Assembly: GCA_039881045.1 (NCBI GenBank)
Contig: JAYWVB010000027.1
Span: 372,001 to 436,000, forward strand
Length of the DNA: 64,000 nt
Direction: 5' to 3'
Source of the DNA: Chaetomium olivaceum
Lineage: Eukaryota > Ascomycota > Sordariomycetes > Sordariales > Chaetomiaceae
The notes under the pieces are model-generated. The model did not search any database. It had not been told where the DNA came from and saw only the letters and a program-made list of their open reading frames with translations. Each line of letters begins with the position of its first letter. Positions within the stretch are counted from its first letter, which is position 1. Below are positions 34,684-45,952 of the stretch, piece after piece. The position numbers and the translations under genes were made by a program.

Positions 34684-36690
34684 CTAAGAATACTTCCCCC
34701 TCACCACCTGTCCCCTTCCCTTCTCATCACCCATCTTGTCAGTTAACACATCTTTCATGTGGTTGACAATCTTCTCAGGAGGCCGCGCAACAGGGGTCTC
34801 GGCTGGCTCCGGGTTATCCATACCCGGGATTGGCGGCAGTTGTGCGCTGAGGTCGGTAGGCACAGGGATCCGAATGTCCTCCGGCGAGCCCGGAATGGTC
34901 CTTGGATCGAGGCCGGGGATGTGGATGCGCTTCGCCTCGTTTTGGTATGCTGCTGGAATGATCTCAATGATCTCATCCCGCGGGAACTTTAGCTTGGGGA
35001 TGTCCCTGGTGCTGCAGTGCATCAGATACGAGTACAAGACGCGCAGGACGCTCTCGTGGGCGATGATGAGCAGATCATTCTGCTCGCGCTCCAGCTCTAG
35101 AATGATAGGTTCGAGTCGGACAGCTAGATCGTGGTATGACTGTTTTGCGTTAGCCTGCATTTTCCGAGGAAGACAACAAATAGGGCAGAACCTGCATACC
35201 TCTGCACGCGGGTACCGGTGGTGATAGGGATCCAGCTCATGCTTTTCCACTTCTTCCGGGTACGCGGCACGGATAGCACGCTCTGACAATTTCTCGCAGA
35301 CGCCCGGGTTGATCTGGCTCATCTGAGAGCGTGGTCGAACTTTGTATCCCCTCTCTTTCAGCGGCTCGCCTGTCTGAACGGTGCGGAGCCGGGTGGATGT
35401 CCACACAGTCAGGGGCCGTAGCGGCGGCAGGTTGGGACCGTCCTGATCAATGGATGCCTGGCGCTCCTGTTCCCGGTGCCGGAGGAGAGTCTCCGTCATC
35501 TTCTCCGCATAGATCTTGCCTTCCTCGGACAGCGGCGCATCGGCCTTATACGAATCTTCGTCAGGTGCAGGGCCGGCGCGCACGAAAAATGTCGTGCGGC
35601 ACTTGATGTGCAGATTGGTCAAATAGAAGACGATTCTGTGAGACAGGTAGTTGAAGCTGACGTTGTTGTAGTAAAACGCCTGGCCAGCATTGATCATCTT
35701 GACGTAATTTAACTCCTCCTCGTCCATGGTTTCGAACACGGGGATCTTGGTCTCGATGCGTTTGAGGTAGTGTTTGGCCGCCTCATCGGGGTCCATTCCG
35801 TGGAACTTGGCACGTTAGTACATAGATTTTGACCTTTTCCTTTAGCAATAGTTACTTACATCGGGAGATGAGATCTTGACGTTGCGGGCATTCTCCTTGA
35901 GAATCTCTTGGTCATCGACATACGACTCAATGAAGAGCGTCTGCCTTAGTTAGTTCGCATGTTCTAGAAATAGCACACCCACCAAGGGCCTCACCTGAAC
36001 GTCGTGCTTAGCGAATTCTTTGGCCAAAGCCATACGGCCGCTGGCAGTCGGGTTTACGGCATCATAGATGGCGACCTGGCCATTCTCATGGTTCAGCCAA
36101 GCATAGATGTCCTCTCTGCACTTTTTCAGGATTTTCTGACGGAGCATGACCGAAGCGGGAGATGCGTTGGGGTAGAAATAGTCCTGCGGGACATGACCTC
36201 CCTCAACCGTCGCCCGGCGGTAGTCTCCGAGATGGAAGATGCGAGTCTTGACTCCAAGCCTGCAACGTGTGAATATCATCACAAGTGTAGAGGAGGGGTT
36301 GTACCTACCATGAAAGATAGCGAGCCATTGAAACACAGATGTGGCTATGAGTCGGTCAGTTGAGCGCTTGCATGGATATCCAAGGTCTTCCTACGTCTTT
36401 CCGCGGGCGGGAAGACCGACCATGACGATGGCGATTCTTCCCGAGTGGAACAGCCTACCAGACATGGTGCTGTACAGCTGCGCCGGCGCCAAATTGCCTT
36501 GATCTTCGGGAACATCATGGATGCCGTCGATGAAAGTCGAGCTCTTGCGCCGGTAACGAGGCGCGTTGACCGCGATTTTAGCAGTACTACAATGGTCAGC
36601 GACGAGATAACCCCCAATATACTCCATTTTATTCCCCGTCACATTACGAAGGCTAGCGGCGAAGGTGAGGGCTTACAGGAGGGTATCCAT
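34684..36690 (-). CDS. 6-phosphofructo-2-kinase with inactive-looking fructose-2,6-bisphosphatase domain
   Basis: Exons are 36677..36690, 36395..36586, 36309..36344, 35995..36259, 35860..35940, 35200..35805 and 34684..35139; 549 aa. The kinase half makes fructose 2,6-bisphosphate, the activator of glycolysis. It shows Walker A GLPARGKT, SMARYLSWLGVKTRIFHLGD, GGHVPQDYFYP and IYDAVNPTASGRM, then LFIESYVDD. The second half is a histidine-phosphatase fold. The normal RHGES start of its active site reads VRAGPAPDEDS here, so the phospho-accepting His is Ala (about residue 273). The later IIAHESVLRVL His is kept. S. cerevisiae Pfk26 also lacks this His and is kinase-only, so I infer the same here. 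The first coding exon is 14 nt and the third 36 nt. Confidence 0.92.
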
Positions 36691-38259
36691 GTTTGCAATG
36701 CCGACTCCAAACAAGTTGCGGATTTCGGTGGCCACAGCAGAAGTGTGCGAGATCTCGAGGTGGTTTGTATCACCACGTAACCCCACGCCGAGAAGCTGAG
36801 GTACCAAGTACAAACCCGTCCTTGTCAAGCAGGCACAAAGATGGATGGATTCCTTGGCTGCACCGGATGCTGGGCAGGGAAAAGCGGAACCAAACAAGTG
36901 CAGGGCCCGCAATAGTTTACTTGTCCTTCGTGATATTGGATATGCGCTCCTAGATATAGAGAGGCTACTGACAGCGTGTGAATAGGGCCTCAGGGGTGGC
37001 GAGTAGGTGAAATAAGTAGAAATGCCCAAAAGGTCTCACCCACCGGTCCAGAGCTGGCAATGACACACGCTTATCAGGGCCCCACTCTCAGCCGGGCAGA
37101 AGCCGAACAAATTCGATGAGGCTCGTGACCTAAGAGCCAAGGGACCGATGTGAATGCTTGTTAAGTGAATATGAAAGACAGGGGTAGCTCGTGAAAAATG
37201 CAGGAAGCTCTCAAATGGTTGTGTTCTTACTACCTAGGTACCAAGTATGTTTGAGGTCTCAAAACCGGAAAGAGGGAGCTCGGGTTGGATCGGGCTGAGC
37301 TCCGGCTGCCGTGGTACCCTGGCTCGCCTGGCACCCGATGAACAAAAGATGCCGGACTCCTAAAGTATGTCCAGCCAAACTTCGACTGTAGGAGCAGCCT
37401 ATCATGCCTATCCAGAGGCCAAAAAAAGGGAACTACCCATTTCCTTTTTATTTTAGTCAATTTCTTACATTTGATATATTTTGGTCAGTTTGCTTTCCTT
37501 TTTTCCTTCTTTCTTGATATCTTGCTTTCCTTTCAAGTCGTGCCTTTTTTGGCCGGAATGCCTGTGCATGCAGCTTCGTCTTGATGAATTCCCGGCCCTA
37601 ATTGAGGTAACTCCCAGGCATGTCGTTTCCCGGGAATTCACATTGCAACCAGAGAGGGAAGGCACAAAGGATTCCACACCAGGGCAAAGAATAGGTAAGG
37701 TAGTTTTCAAGTATTGCTTCTCCATGACATTCTACATGTAGTTATGTAGATAATAAGTTGACGGTCTGTGCTATTGAGTGGCGCCAGTCGACACTTCAGG
37801 TCGATGATGGGGGTTGCGGCAATGGTCGGTGCTTGGTTTCTCCGACCCGCCTAGTTCCCGTTCCATGGACAAGACCGAAGGCGGGAGGTCGCTGCCCTGG
37901 AGCTGGGCGTGAGACTGACAAGCCTGGCATTCCATTTCTTGGCAGTGGATTGCCCCCACAGTGCACAGGCCAACAAACCGGGCTGGCTCCGTCGAGGACC
38001 GCGAAATTTTTGGACCTGCTTTCAAACAGCGATTTTGTGAGCAGCGAAAGACCAGCGCCGGCTTAAGTGTCTCTGACGTCGAGAGCCACCTCCTCAACCA
38101 CGACGACCAAGCTTATCCAAGGCAGAAAGTATTATTGGACCTCTTGACCATTGGTTCACTCCCCGGGTCTCCAGCTATCGCTATCCCATCGAATTCGACC
38201 CCGCGAAGCACAAAAGCGACTCCGACGACCGCTGCGACCGGACTGCTGCCACCACCGCC
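36691..38259. promoter_or_regulatory. Long divergent intergenic region, PFK2 / TOM40
   Basis: A 1569-bp divergent spacer. It contains a pyrimidine-rich tract near 37490-37545 and two GGTACCAAGTA copies (near 36799 and 37237). No conserved coding sequence is seen; long 5' leaders are likely. Confidence 0.45.
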
Positions 38260-39652
38260 ATGGCGTCCACCTCCGATGCGCCGCTTGCGTTTCTGCGCAA
38301 GAATCCCGTATTTTCCGGTCTTTCAGATGTTTACAATGCCTTCCAAGAAAGGAGAGAACGGTTGGGGCTGTCGAATCCCGGGATGGTCGAGAATATCGCC
38401 AAGGGTACGTCACAGCCTTGGAAACTCACGCCTTGGAACCTTACGCCTTGGGGACACCTGCCTGCTCCTGGCCGATAGGGAATATTGAACACCACTGACG
38501 GATTATGTAGAGGTCCAGCGCGATGTTCTCACCACGAACTTGATGTTCTCCGGCCTCCGGGCTGACCTCACAAAAGCTTTCAGCTTCAACCCCTTGTATG
38601 TCGTTCGCAAACTCGCGGTGCTTCAACCATGGCTTCAGACTGGGGATCGTCTTAATCACTGCCGTTAACGTTCTTGGTCGTCGTGCGATGCTGATCGAAG
38701 TTAAGATTCCAAGTATCTCACCAGTTCGCCATGGGCGAGAGGTTGAGTCCGTACACATTTGCCGCTCTCTACGGCACCAGCAAGGTACGTGACCTTGTCT
38801 GTCCAACACGTTCTTCAGCGTCAGGTCTGTCTAACAAAACATAGGTATTTGCGCAAGGCAACGTCGACGATCAAGGTGCTCTCTCAGCTTCATTCAACTG
38901 GAGATGGAGCAATGCTTTCATCACCAAGTCCCGCTTCCAGATCTCCCCCGGCGGCACCGGCCAAGACATGGCCCAGTTCGAGAACGAGTATCTCGGCAAC
39001 GATTTCACCGCCACCTTGAAGGCCCTCAACCCCTCATACCTTGAGGGTGGCTTGACCGGCATCTTCATCGGCCAATACCTGCAGTCCGTCACACCCAAGC
39101 TCGCCCTTGGTCTGGAGGCTGTTTGGCAACGTGCCGGACTTACCCAAGGCCCGGATACCGCCGTTTCCTACGTTGCTCGGTACAAGGCGGAGAACTTTAT
39201 TGCCAGCGCGCAGTTGCAAGCTCAAGGCGCACTTAACGCTTCCTACTGGCAGCGGTTGTCGGACAAGGTCCAGGCTGGTGTTGACATGACGCTTTCCGTC
39301 GCTCCGAGCGGTGCCATGATGGGTGGCCTTACCAAGGACGGCATCACCACTTTCGGTGCCAAGTACGATTTCAGGATGTCCACTTTCCGTGCCCAGATTG
39401 ACACCACGGGCAAGCTAAGCTGCCTGCTCGAGAAGCGGGTTGCGGCCCCAGTCATGATGACCTTCGCTGCCGATGTGGACCACTTCACGGTAAGAGACGT
39501 GCTCCAGGGCCCAGGAACTCTTCAGTAGCTAACCCTCTCAACAGCAACAAGCGAAGATTGGTGTCGGCATTTCTATTGAGGCCGGTGGTGAGGAGCTTCA
39601 AGAGCAACAGGACATGACGGCTGCCCAGCCCCCTCCCAACATCCCCTTCTAA
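38260..39652 (+). CDS. tom40: TOM40, mitochondrial outer-membrane import channel
   Basis: Exons are 38260..38404, 38511..38595, 38706..38784, 38845..39489 and 39545..39652; 353 aa, the family length. TOM40 is the beta-barrel pore of the TOM complex. The N-terminal helix region reads FLRKNPVFSGLSDVYNAFQE and ERLGLSNPGMVENIAKEVQ. Barrel strands follow (NLMFSGLRADLTKAF, RLSPYTFAALYGTSKVFAQG, SFNWRWSNAFITKSRFQ). The conserved C-terminal strand region has AKYDFRMSTFRAQIDTTGKL. The third exon uses a TTAAG acceptor. No signal peptide is expected. The short C-terminal tail after the barrel is Gln/Pro-rich. Confidence 0.96.
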
Positions 39653-40835
39653 ACCACGCCGCCATATTAACAGGCAGAACGACATGAGCCCGACCGGTTC
39701 TGCGCTCACCAACCCATATTGTCCCGCTCCGCTCCGCTACGCTCATATCGACCGCCTAATATAATGCCAACCTCGTCTGCCTGGCTACCGACAGACACGA
39801 GCACTCGTGCTCGCTCTGTATCTCTCTTTTCGTCTCCACGTTCCACATGACTCAACCGGCGGAAGCATGGGGAACATGGGTTTCCTCACCATCGGGTCAA
39901 CCCGCATCTTGTATATCTGGCTCCTGATGAACGATAGACGTGTCTTCGACCCTGCCGGCTTCATTCTCATGCGGGCTGCCTATCCGGACGACGCGCCACT
40001 TTACATAACGAGGAGAGGAATGAAATGTGTACTATAGAACTGTGTCATTGGGGAGGGAGGAGGGAAAAGACTTCTCTCCTATGGTTGTGTGGTCATCCGG
40101 TCCTGGGCAGGGGGAGCCGGGGCTGTCAGGGGGGAGGGAGTCTGGGGAATGATCTGATTTTACGCTTGGCCGCCTCCTGGAATCCAGCAGCGCGGTGGCC
40201 GCGTTGTAGATATTGCTGGTATTGGCGACATGTAAAATAGCATATGCACGATGATGTTGAAACCACGTAGAAGACTTTGGAACCAATCGTTTCGGGCGTA
40301 TTGACTGACGAATGTGAAATCCGCTTCTTGGAACCTTGGGTTGCATCCACCACCGGAAAGATGAGTCATATCACTTGTTCGCTAACACCTAGCTGCCATG
40401 TCGGTATTAACCCCTCGCTATCTGTGCGCTCTCGCCGACCGGGAGACTTCCCCACGGTTTGCAACTCTGGTATCAAGACGTAGGCCCTTTTGCCCTGGCC
40501 TCTGACCTCCCCACCCAGGTATCTTTGGTATCATTGACCATTAAACCCACCGCCGCTGCCACCGCTATGATGTCCTCTCTATACTATGCTATTTGCGCTT
40601 TTTTCGCCTGCCAACCCAAGACTGTCATGCCCCCGTCCTGTTCGAAAAACACCAACGCCATGTCTGAAAACCAAGCAACCCAACCAAATAACAGGCGTCG
40701 ACTGACCGCGGCCCGCGGCCCGCCGCACCAATCGGTCGATCGATTCAACAGTCCCCACGAGAGGAAGGAAATATATCGCATGCCCCCAAATGCAAAATCC
40801 TATATGCCGCGCCCGCGTGTGCCCCGCAGTCCAGC
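39653..40835. other. Convergent 3' flanks, TOM40 / USP deubiquitinase
   Basis: A 1183-bp spacer. The minus-strand deubiquitinase frame appears to read on to 40579 only because of a frame break at 40905..40908; its likely true stop is at 40836. No other gene is visible. Confidence 0.45.
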
Positions 40836-43569
40836 TCACATTATGGCACACTCGCGATCCGGCATACCGGTCTTGTCCTTGCCAGCCTCCTTGGCCTTGC
40901 CCTTCCCCATCCTTCTTCTCCTCCCGATCCCGGCTCTTGGACTTGCTCCTATCCTTGTCCTTTTTGTGGCCGCCGTGGAGCATGTGGTGGTGGTCCTTCT
41001 CCTTTTCCTTCCCGCTGCCCGTTTCCTCCCCGTCCACAGCTGAGCCTCCGTTCTCGCTCGCCGATGCCTCCGAGTTCCCGTTGGAGGAATTGCCGTCCTT
41101 GCTTTGCCGGCCGAACCCGAATCGCGATATAGTAAGGCTCATGCGACCCTCGCCCGCTTGGCTGGTGGGCCGGGACTTGCTGGCGGCCGTCTTGAACATG
41201 GCCGCGGTCCGCGAACGCCGGGCACCGTTGTTCTCTTGAGGGGTGACGACGGGCGAAACGGCGTCGGGGGTAACAGCGAGGTTGGTTTGGAGGGGAGGCT
41301 CCGAGAACGTGATGCTGCCACGCCGCGAGTTACCTCCCGTTTTGATGGCGAGGGAGGGTAGATCGTCTTCAAAACTTAACCGTGGACGCTGTTCGACCTC
41401 GGAGCTAAGACGGATGTGCGGTGCGCTCTGAGCGAGGGTCGTTGCAGAGTCGAAGTAGCCACTAGCTGACTTTGAGAGTTGTCCGGCGTCGGACGCCGCT
41501 TCAACGCTCGGCGTTCCGGGAACGGTTGTTGTTGACTCGACGTAGCAGGGGGGCTCCGTCACGGATCCGTCGGTCGAGGTGGCTGTTGTCACGTCCACCA
41601 TCGGCACGATCTGGTAGATTAATACGTAGGGCATCTCTTCTTGGCGCCGTAGACAGTCCTGAATATCATCCACGGTTTCGACCCGCTTCTCGATCGACAG
41701 GTCGTCAAATCTCACCCATTGGGGTTCCTCGTAATCCGGAGGCGGATCATGGTCGTGTTTTCGGTTATCTGTCAATAGTTTCGGCGCAACCCGCGCATAG
41801 GCAACGTAGTGCCCGCTATGAATCGAATCGCCCCGGTGGCAAATGACCGACTGCAAAACCAACTTGTATCCCTGACTTAACCCGTTTGAATCTTGGTCTT
41901 CTCCCTTGGCACTATCAACGACCATGAAGTGTGGTAGACGAAGGCTGTCGGGAATATCGATGAAGGTATTTTGCCGAATGGGGACACCGGTTTCTGTCAT
42001 GGTATACCTCTTCAAACAAATGGCTACGACGGGGCGTTGATTGAAATGCCGAGCAAGCTCTATGTCGCTGCTTGGGGCGCTGTTTGAGGTGGCATTCCAC
42101 GCTGAATTGGCAAGCATTAGTCTTGGGTCGTTTTGAATGAGGCATGAAACAATAGGGGTACTGACGTATCAATCGGTAGAACTGCCACGCCGGGATAGTG
42201 ACAGCCTTCACTACTGTTGAACCGGTACGCTTGGCTCGTTGCAGTAGGCTCCTTGTTTCTGCATCAGCAGATGGCCCAGCTGAATGCTTCTCATTCACCA
42301 CGATTCGCTGTATGATGCTGGTAGATCTTGTTCGGGAACCAGATGGCGTGAAGTCAGGGCTTGATACGGAGGTTGGGGAGTGCACGATGCCTCCGTGCGT
42401 TGTCCACCTCCGTTGCAGCTGCGCGTTTTCCTCCTCCGCACGTGGCGTCTCGTCTCCATCCTCGGGGACCATCCGGATCGTGCTCTCTGGGCTTAGCATG
42501 GGCCTATCGATGGACTTCTTTTCCTCGAGACTATCGCGAAGAACATCCACCTTGTTGTTGAAGTATGCTTCCATGCAGTCTTCGAGCTTTATTCCCTTCC
42601 CGTCAATGTCAGGCGGAATAGGGAGGTTAAGGCACCTTTCATGAACGACTTTGTGATCGTCTACATCCCCTTTCCCGTGGTGGAAAAGATCCATCTGGAG
42701 CGCGAGGAGAGGTAATTGCAAGGCGTCGGCAATAAAGGCGAAGGCTTCGGATGTGTCCTGCTGTTCGAGAAGCGCGGCATCTTTCCAGCCGCACTCGGCC
42801 AAGGCTAGCTGTATATGTTCCGTCTGCAAAATCTCAGTTAGCATGAGCTGGTTCGGAACGGATAGTGTGATCGAACCATATCGGTGTGAATCAGCTTCCC
42901 ACCCCTGAGCATGTTGACCCATAACCTCAGCAAAGCGGCCAGCTTCCTTTGAGGCTCGCCTTCCAGGTCATTCTTCAGCATGGATTCGAAGGCTGTAAGA
43001 TGGGCGAACATGGCGAAAAGCAAGGAGTCTAGATAGCATGTGACATTTCCCCTGTTCTCGGCGCCGAGCATTTCGACGCTGGGGTCGAATGGTTGTATTA
43101 TCCCTGAGAAGGCCTGCTGCTGGAGCTGCAGGAGCTCCACGGCCTTGTCGGTGTTGCCGCCGGCGAACTTGGAACGAAGTGCGACGCGGACCAGGTCTTT
43201 GGAGACAGCGTGGTAATTGAGTTCCTCCAGACGCTGAACTATGACTTCGACCTATTCGCGCCGTTAGTACGGCAACGCAGCTCCCCCCAAACCGTATCCG
43301 AGACATACCATCGCCGCTTCTTTCTCGATTTCGTCCTTTTCCCTCTGTGCTTGTTTGACCGAATCGGGCTTGAAGATAGAGAGCCATGAGTCTGCGGTCA
43401 GTGGTCGGACCTAGGGCCGTCAGAATAAACCAGTCTTCGGTTGGGCAAGCGGTCGTCAACACACCTTGCCACCAGACTCGGATGATCTGTTGCGACGGTG
43501 CCCATTTTTCTCCCGAACACTACGGAATTTCTTCGGCATGAGCGAGCTGGCCGCCTTCATCATATCCAT
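40836..43569 (-). CDS. Ubiquitin-specific protease (USP/C19) with C-terminal CaaX box
   Basis: Exons are 43465..43569, 43309..43410, 42877..43251, 42166..42823 and 40836..42101; about 834 aa corrected. The enzyme removes ubiquitin. The Cys box is NRGNVTCYLDSLLFAMF (Cys near residue 141), resembling the CYLD-like variant. The His box is GDSIHSGHYVAYARV (His near 511), and QQDTSEAFAFIADAL and PYVLIYQIVP are also present. A long Ser-rich, then Lys/Asp/His-rich tail follows. In the literal frame the tail continues past 40836 into implausible sequence. Removing one C from the C4 run 40905..40908 gives a Lys-rich end finishing ECAIM and a stop at 40836. CAIM is a CaaX prenylation signal (Met favours farnesylation). 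The total coding length is then a multiple of three. Confidence 0.9.
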
Positions 43570-45952
43570 TGCTGCTAGGACGAGGACATGGAGCGGTGAC
43601 AAGTTATGGGTATGCTATCTCGCAACTAGGACCGGGGAGCTCGTTCGTGGCATCGAGGCATGATCTAAAGATAGCTCTAGGGCGGGGTCGGTTCGGCGGC
43701 GCGCGGCAGTAATGTAGAGAACTCTAGAATCGAGACTGTCGCGATGGCGGAACGGTATCGTGAAAGCCTTGAAAGAAAAGGGGACAAATAAAGGGAAGAA
43801 GCGCGCGAAGGATCGTTTAAGGTATCGAGTGCGCGGCTGCGGGGAGGGGTCGCATCGAAGGCTCAGGTGGGGTGGGCGTATGTTTTAGGCTGGCAAGCGA
43901 AGGCTTTCGCTCGGTGACATAAAGGGCTGCGCATGCGGCAATATCAATGTCGGCAAGTTCACAGTCCGCCCCAAATGCCGGGCGAATGTCGGGCGCACGA
44001 GGCAAGTAGAATGGATGCGGTGTTGCGGAGAAAGGACGGACGCCGAGGAGGGAAACCCGGGCGGTCAGTGTCAGTGTTGAGACAGGGTGTGCAGCCAACA
44101 AAATTAGAAAGGAGGGGCCCAAGACGCGGGCTACAAGGTCCCCGCTACGCCAGCCCAAGACGGTTTTCTCGCCCAAGGTGCAATGAGGTACAGTTACACT
44201 ACTTTACTCTCAGCAGTGACTCGAGGATTTTGAATACAACACCAATCAGAAGAATGATTCTCGACATTCGCCTCCCAAGATCGGACCGACGTTAGAATTC
44301 GCAAAAAATGAACGTCGTAATGTGGCAGTGACTCAACAAAGGTTGGTTTTGATAGTTCGACTCCCGTCCTATGGTTACGACACATGACCGATCCTTCGAG
44401 GTCTGAAGTGAAGGCCAACACGTTGTCGCCGCCGGAATCCGTAGCAGAAAATTTCGATACCAGACAACAACACTGCAGGATTGTGTCGCTGTTTCGCCGA
44501 CTCGGATGGCGGCCTCGAATGCACGAATTTTCATAGCGTGACATCGACCCAGCCCTCAACCACGTTCTGGGCTTCCCGCTGGATCTGCAATGTGACCACG
44601 GCCCTGCCGTCTCGGCGCCTCTTGCTGCTTTGTCGCATGGGCCCGGCTATCATTGGGCCAGGGGTAACCGGCGGCTGACGTCCCCAATGACGTCCCGGGT
44701 TGACGAATGGGTACCAAACTCTGATGCCTGCCGCAGGCAGGTGATGGTATCACGGTTTTCCAGCAACATAGTTTGGAGGCCGGTGATGCGTTGGGCTCAA
44801 GAACAATGACTGTTGTGTTGGTAACCGCCGGGACGGCACAAAAAACACTCGAAACTCTCGGTAGGCCTCATCTTTTGGCCGTGCGGGCCAGTACCTAGCG
44901 CCGGAAGTTCTATGTAAACGGACCCGCCGGGCTCCTGCGTAGACGATCGGCCGGGGCCGAGTCCCGGGCAGGCGGTTCCTATTCTGGATTTCTTCGAGCA
45001 TCCCACGTTCTCGTGGTTTACCCACCATCCCCCACCCTGTGACAAACTCAGAACTGAACCTGCATTGTCACATTGCAAGGCCACGCAATGCTTCGATCAC
45101 TTTTCTTACCCCAATAGGCAGCAAGCTAAACAGCCTAAGAGCCGTGCAAGTTGTGCGTCATCTTGACAACTAGCGTCCGCGCCCTCGCGGCGGCCAGGAC
45201 GGCCAAGAGATGAACACCAAATTGGCAACGGCAACGGCAACGGCCCCTCCCTGTTTACGAAGGTATTCCTCCCAGTTCTTCTACACATTGGTTTTTGCCT
45301 CTTCTACCGTTGCCCACTCGATTCTCCCTACCAGTTGAAACGGTTTCGAGACCGAGAGCTTGAGTATGGGTATCCTCTTTAAGTCCGACTCAACATGTCA
45401 AAACCGTCAAAGACGGGGCATCGCATGGCAACTCCACCTAGGCGCTAAGCTGTTTCGAGGCTCATGCTACCCTGCCGAAGAGCAATTTGTGGTGAACGAA
45501 GGAGTGGTTGAACTGTAGTTTTCTGTGATTTGGGATGAGCGTACAATTGCGTCCTAGAACACCGGCCTCAAGCCAAATAATCTTGAATTCTTCACCTCCA
45601 CTACCGGATAGACTTGGCTCAAATCATCCCAAAGGCTTCCAAGTTGATGCTGTCAATTCATGGTGGGTCTTTAAGCAAGCCACCTCCGCGTTTCCACCAG
45701 CCACTTAAAGCTTGGCGCTCCGCACCGCTGGTCCACTGAAGCCGGGGGACCGATGGACCTCGGCATGGACGGTTAATCGTACCAGCGTAGAGGTGAACCT
45801 TGACCGAGCCATTGATTCAACATCATCAAACTGCCCAAACATCTTTGTCATAAAGTGAACTTGACCTCTTCACCTGGACAAAAAAGAAACACATCTCATA
45901 AACACACATACACTCACTCACACATCATCTAAAAATACAGAACATCTCCAAC
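43570..45952. promoter_or_regulatory. Longest intergenic region (2.4 kb), divergent USP / acyl-CoA dehydrogenase
   Basis: I see no conserved open frame or RNA gene in this 2383-bp stretch. It holds two TGACGTC motifs 12 bp apart (44676..44682 and 44688..44694), a GGCAAC repeat near 45225, and CCTCGG at 45758..45763. CCTCGG is the core recognised by FarA/FarB fatty-acid regulators in Aspergillus, and it lies 190 bp upstream of the acyl-CoA dehydrogenase start. Its function here is inference. Confidence 0.45.

Noticed and set aside
44340..44375. tRNA-like T-arm (AGTTCGACTCC) on the plus strand
   Set aside because: The flanking bases do not form a T-stem, and no acceptor, D or anticodon arms can be placed at the right spacing.
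43570..45952. A missed gene or transposon remnant in the 2.4-kb gene-free region
   Set aside because: No open frame shows a domain or coherent splicing, no terminal repeats are seen, and base composition is not strongly AT-rich as expected for RIP-mutated transposons.
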